This document shows, piece after piece, positions 31,812-33,241 of a DNA stretch of 33,241 nt (the stretch's first letter is position 1; each line of letters opens with the position of its first letter). Below the pieces are notes generated by a model, which made no database searches, had not been told where the DNA came from, and worked only from the letters and a program-made list of their open reading frames with translations. The position numbers and the translations under genes were made by a program. The DNA lies in IMG/VR virus record IMGVR_UViG_3300038760_000027, positions 1 to 33,241 of that record. The stretch is one strand, 5' to 3'. This DNA is from a virus.

Positions 31812-31835
31812 TTAATACTAAAGGGTACACATTGA
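31812..31835 (-). promoter_or_regulatory. Promoter-like repeat, copy 4 (after RNA polymerase gene)
   Basis: Minus strand reads TCAATGTGTACCCTTTAGTA followed by TTAA, in the 85-nt gap behind the RNA polymerase gene. It shares TACCCTTTAGTAT and the AATG-GT-ACCC framework with copies 1 and 3. It would be the first middle promoter read by the phage enzyme, as T7 promoters cluster behind gene 1. Confidence 0.55.
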
Positions 31836-31872
31836 ATATCTCGTCCCTGAGATACTCTCATTTGCGGAATCA

Positions 31873-33241
31873 TTAGGCGAAGAAAAACTCTGATTGTAAG
31901 ACCAAAGATAAATCCAATGTGCCTTTGGGCGGTATGTCAGGTAGCTTTTCTATTAGCTTGTCCGGTAGCTGCTTCATGATTTCCTGTTTGAATTCCTCCA
32001 GTAAGTCTGGAGTGTACTGCTCAATGAAAGCTTCTCGTAAGCAGGTAGCCATAGTCTCCACATCGCATGCGTGTGTACCATAGCTATCATGAATCATAGA
32101 GAAGTGTTCAATGCCTGCATCCTTACACTTAATGATAGTACGCATCATGTGTGCAGCATCCCACGAGTGAACAACATTAGGTGCAATACCTTGTGCCATC
32201 CTTCGTTTGTTAATACGTGTGCTGTCAACCTGAGTACGTAGAGATATCTGTTGTGTACCCATCATGACTCGAACACGCTTAACGTCAGACTCGTAGTAGT
32301 TCTGTAGGACCGGAAAGCCCATAGGTGTGTGCCAGTGTATTGGTAAGCCATCTTTAGCAGCTATACGAGCAACAGACTGTAACCAGTCCATAGCTTGCTT
32401 AGCTGCAATAACAACCTCTCCGATAGAGCTGTAGATGATAGCTGCAAGGTCACCACAAGATTTGTAGGTATCCTTTTCATTAAGACCTAGATAAGAAACA
32501 CCAGTCTCTTCTTCAATCTTAACGACTTCTTCTATCACCTGTTGCCTCATGCCAAACTGACTCGCACCATAAGGTAGTGTCATGACCGGACGTTTCACAA
32601 TCTTACGTGTTACTAACCCTTTCCACGGACTGTCAACTGCGAGTTTACCAATAACTACATTCATGACTTCAGTATAGATATCTTGAGGTGTTTCACTTGG
32701 TAGCAAGTTAACAGCCTTACCACCAACTTCATCACGTAGAACTGCAGAGAAGTTCTGGAGGCCATTACAGCTTCCATCCATAGCTACTGGAAGATGCGAT
32801 ATATATTTATTACCATCAAGTTGATAACCAAACCACTCGAAGCATGCTGCTAATGCACACCACGGCTTGTCTGCCCCGCACCAGAACCTTTGCCCATCCA
32901 ACGGACTAATCGCTGAGTCCAAGATTTCTTCTTCATGGTCGTACACCCACTGCACTCGCTCGTCAAAACTGCATTTATCAACTCCAAACAGTCCTGCGAT
33001 ATGTACAGCAAGCCAGTATCCCCCATTCTCACCAAGCTTTTTTCCTTCAGCGAACTGGAGTAGTGCCTTTCCAGAATCGTCTGCTTGTGGGTGCATAAAG
33101 CTTGCGAGGGGATAAGCTCTTCCTCTCCAATCAAGTGTCCAGACATAATAGAATGCTTCCTTTTCTTTAAATCGTTCAGCCACCATTAGTTGTGAGCTGA
33201 CAGATATACGTTTAGATTTAAGTCGCAGGTTCATCTGTCGA
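31873..33241 (-). CDS. Phage RNA polymerase, C-terminal part (T7 gp1-like), 5' end beyond window
   Basis: Single-subunit DNA-directed RNA polymerase that transcribes middle and late phage genes. The open frame continues past the right edge (CGA, CAG before the first ATG), so about 455 residues of a protein near 800-880 aa are present. Catalytic landmarks: WTLDWRGRAYPL, the palm Asp in PVAMDGSCNGLQNFSA, LRDEVGGKAVNLLPSETPQDIY, the O-helix Lys and Tyr in KRPVMTLPYG, the specificity-loop region HWHTPMGFPVLQNYY, and the second palm Asp in MIHDSYGTHA. The C-terminus ends SEFFFA, like T7 (SDFAFA). The repeats at 361, 22138, 27725 and 31812 are its likely promoters. Confidence 0.97.
   Translation of the reverse strand, partial: RQMNLRLKSKRISVSSQLMVAERFKEKEAFYYVWTLDWRGRAYPLASFMHPQADDSGKALLQFAEGKKLGENGGYWLAVHIAGLFGVDKCSFDERVQWVYDHEEEILDSAISPLDGQRFWCGADKPWCALAACFEWFGYQLDGNKYISHLPVAMDGSCNGLQNFSAVLRDEVGGKAVNLLPSETPQDIYTEVMNVVIGKLAVDSPWKGLVTRKIVKRPVMTLPYGASQFGMRQQVIEEVVKIEEETGVSYLGLNEKDTYKSCGDLAAIIYSSIGEVVIAAKQAMDWLQSVARIAAKDGLPIHWHTPMGFPVLQNYYESDVKRVRVMMGTQQISLRTQVDSTRINKRRMAQGIAPNVVHSWDAAHMMRTIIKCKDAGIEHFSMIHDSYGTHACDVETMATCLREAFIEQYTPDLLEEFKQEIMKQLPDKLIEKLPDIPPKGTLDLSLVLQSEFFFA

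Noticed and set aside
361-31835. The repeats read as T3-like promoters on the plus strand (ACTAAAGGG)
   Set aside because: Resemblance to the T3 core is real, but plus-strand transcription would run against every gene. The copy at 22138 lacks this part while keeping the minus-strand lead. I kept it only as an alternative.
1-33241. tRNA genes, CRISPR arrays, integrase or attachment site
   Set aside because: No cloverleaf, spaced repeat array or recombinase motif was recognised in the window. Absence beyond the window cannot be judged.

Overview
This window is most of a T7-like podovirus genome (Autographiviridae type) read from the minus strand. Every gene I accept is on the minus strand, and following that strand from about 33.2 kb down to 1 gives the T7 gene order. 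Relatives of T7 gp1, 2.5, 3.5, 4, 5, 6, 8, 9, 10, 11, 12, 13, 14, 15, 16, 17, 18 and 19 are all recognisable. Base composition is moderate (low 40s % GC by eye). The class II ribonucleotide reductase, the RusA-type resolvase and the LamG/SPRY-like adhesin resemble marine or aquatic T7-like phages. The host cannot be named from the sequence. I read the whole window for GATC and found none, which hints at a host with a GATC-directed restriction or methylation system.

Layout in transcription order. (1) 33.2-30.1 kb: C-terminal part of the single-subunit phage RNA polymerase (cut by the right edge), three small early genes, the single-stranded DNA-binding protein and a RusA-like Holliday junction resolvase. 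(2) 30.1-27.7 kb: T7-lysozyme-type amidase and an adenosylcobalamin-dependent ribonucleotide reductase. (3) 27.7-22.1 kb: replication block with a small HTH protein, primase-helicase, family A DNA polymerase, a free-standing HNH endonuclease, 5'-3' exonuclease and a DUF3310 protein. (4) 22.05-16.7 kb: three small genes, portal, a 55-residue ORF, scaffold and the major capsid gene. (5) 16.6-3.4 kb: tail tubes A and B, internal virion proteins, a short collagen-containing T7-type fibre, a large adhesin and a probable fibre chaperone. (6) 3.4-0.4 kb: holin-like membrane proteins and both terminase subunits, followed by two tiny genes at the left edge.

The most striking feature is that the major capsid gene is split. 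A 55-codon exon ending ...NGKSA and a 253-codon exon beginning QFPV... join in frame across a 585-nt group I intron (17471-18055). The P1, P4, P5, P6, P7, P7.1, P7.2, P9, P9.1 and P9.2 helices can be paired by eye. The intron carries an endonuclease VII-like HNH reading frame whose stop codon lies inside the P7 core. A second HNH gene sits directly behind the DNA polymerase gene.

Regulation visible in the sequence: a repeated motif (core GCGTACCC, usually continued by TTTAGTAT) lies immediately or shortly after the stop codons of RNA polymerase, RNR, DUF3310 and terminase, with a weaker copy after scaffold. These are probable promoters for the phage RNA polymerase. Strong intrinsic terminators lie after the capsid gene, before the fibre gene and after the RNR gene. 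Many genes overlap by 1-4 nt (ATGA or TAATG), indicating translational coupling.
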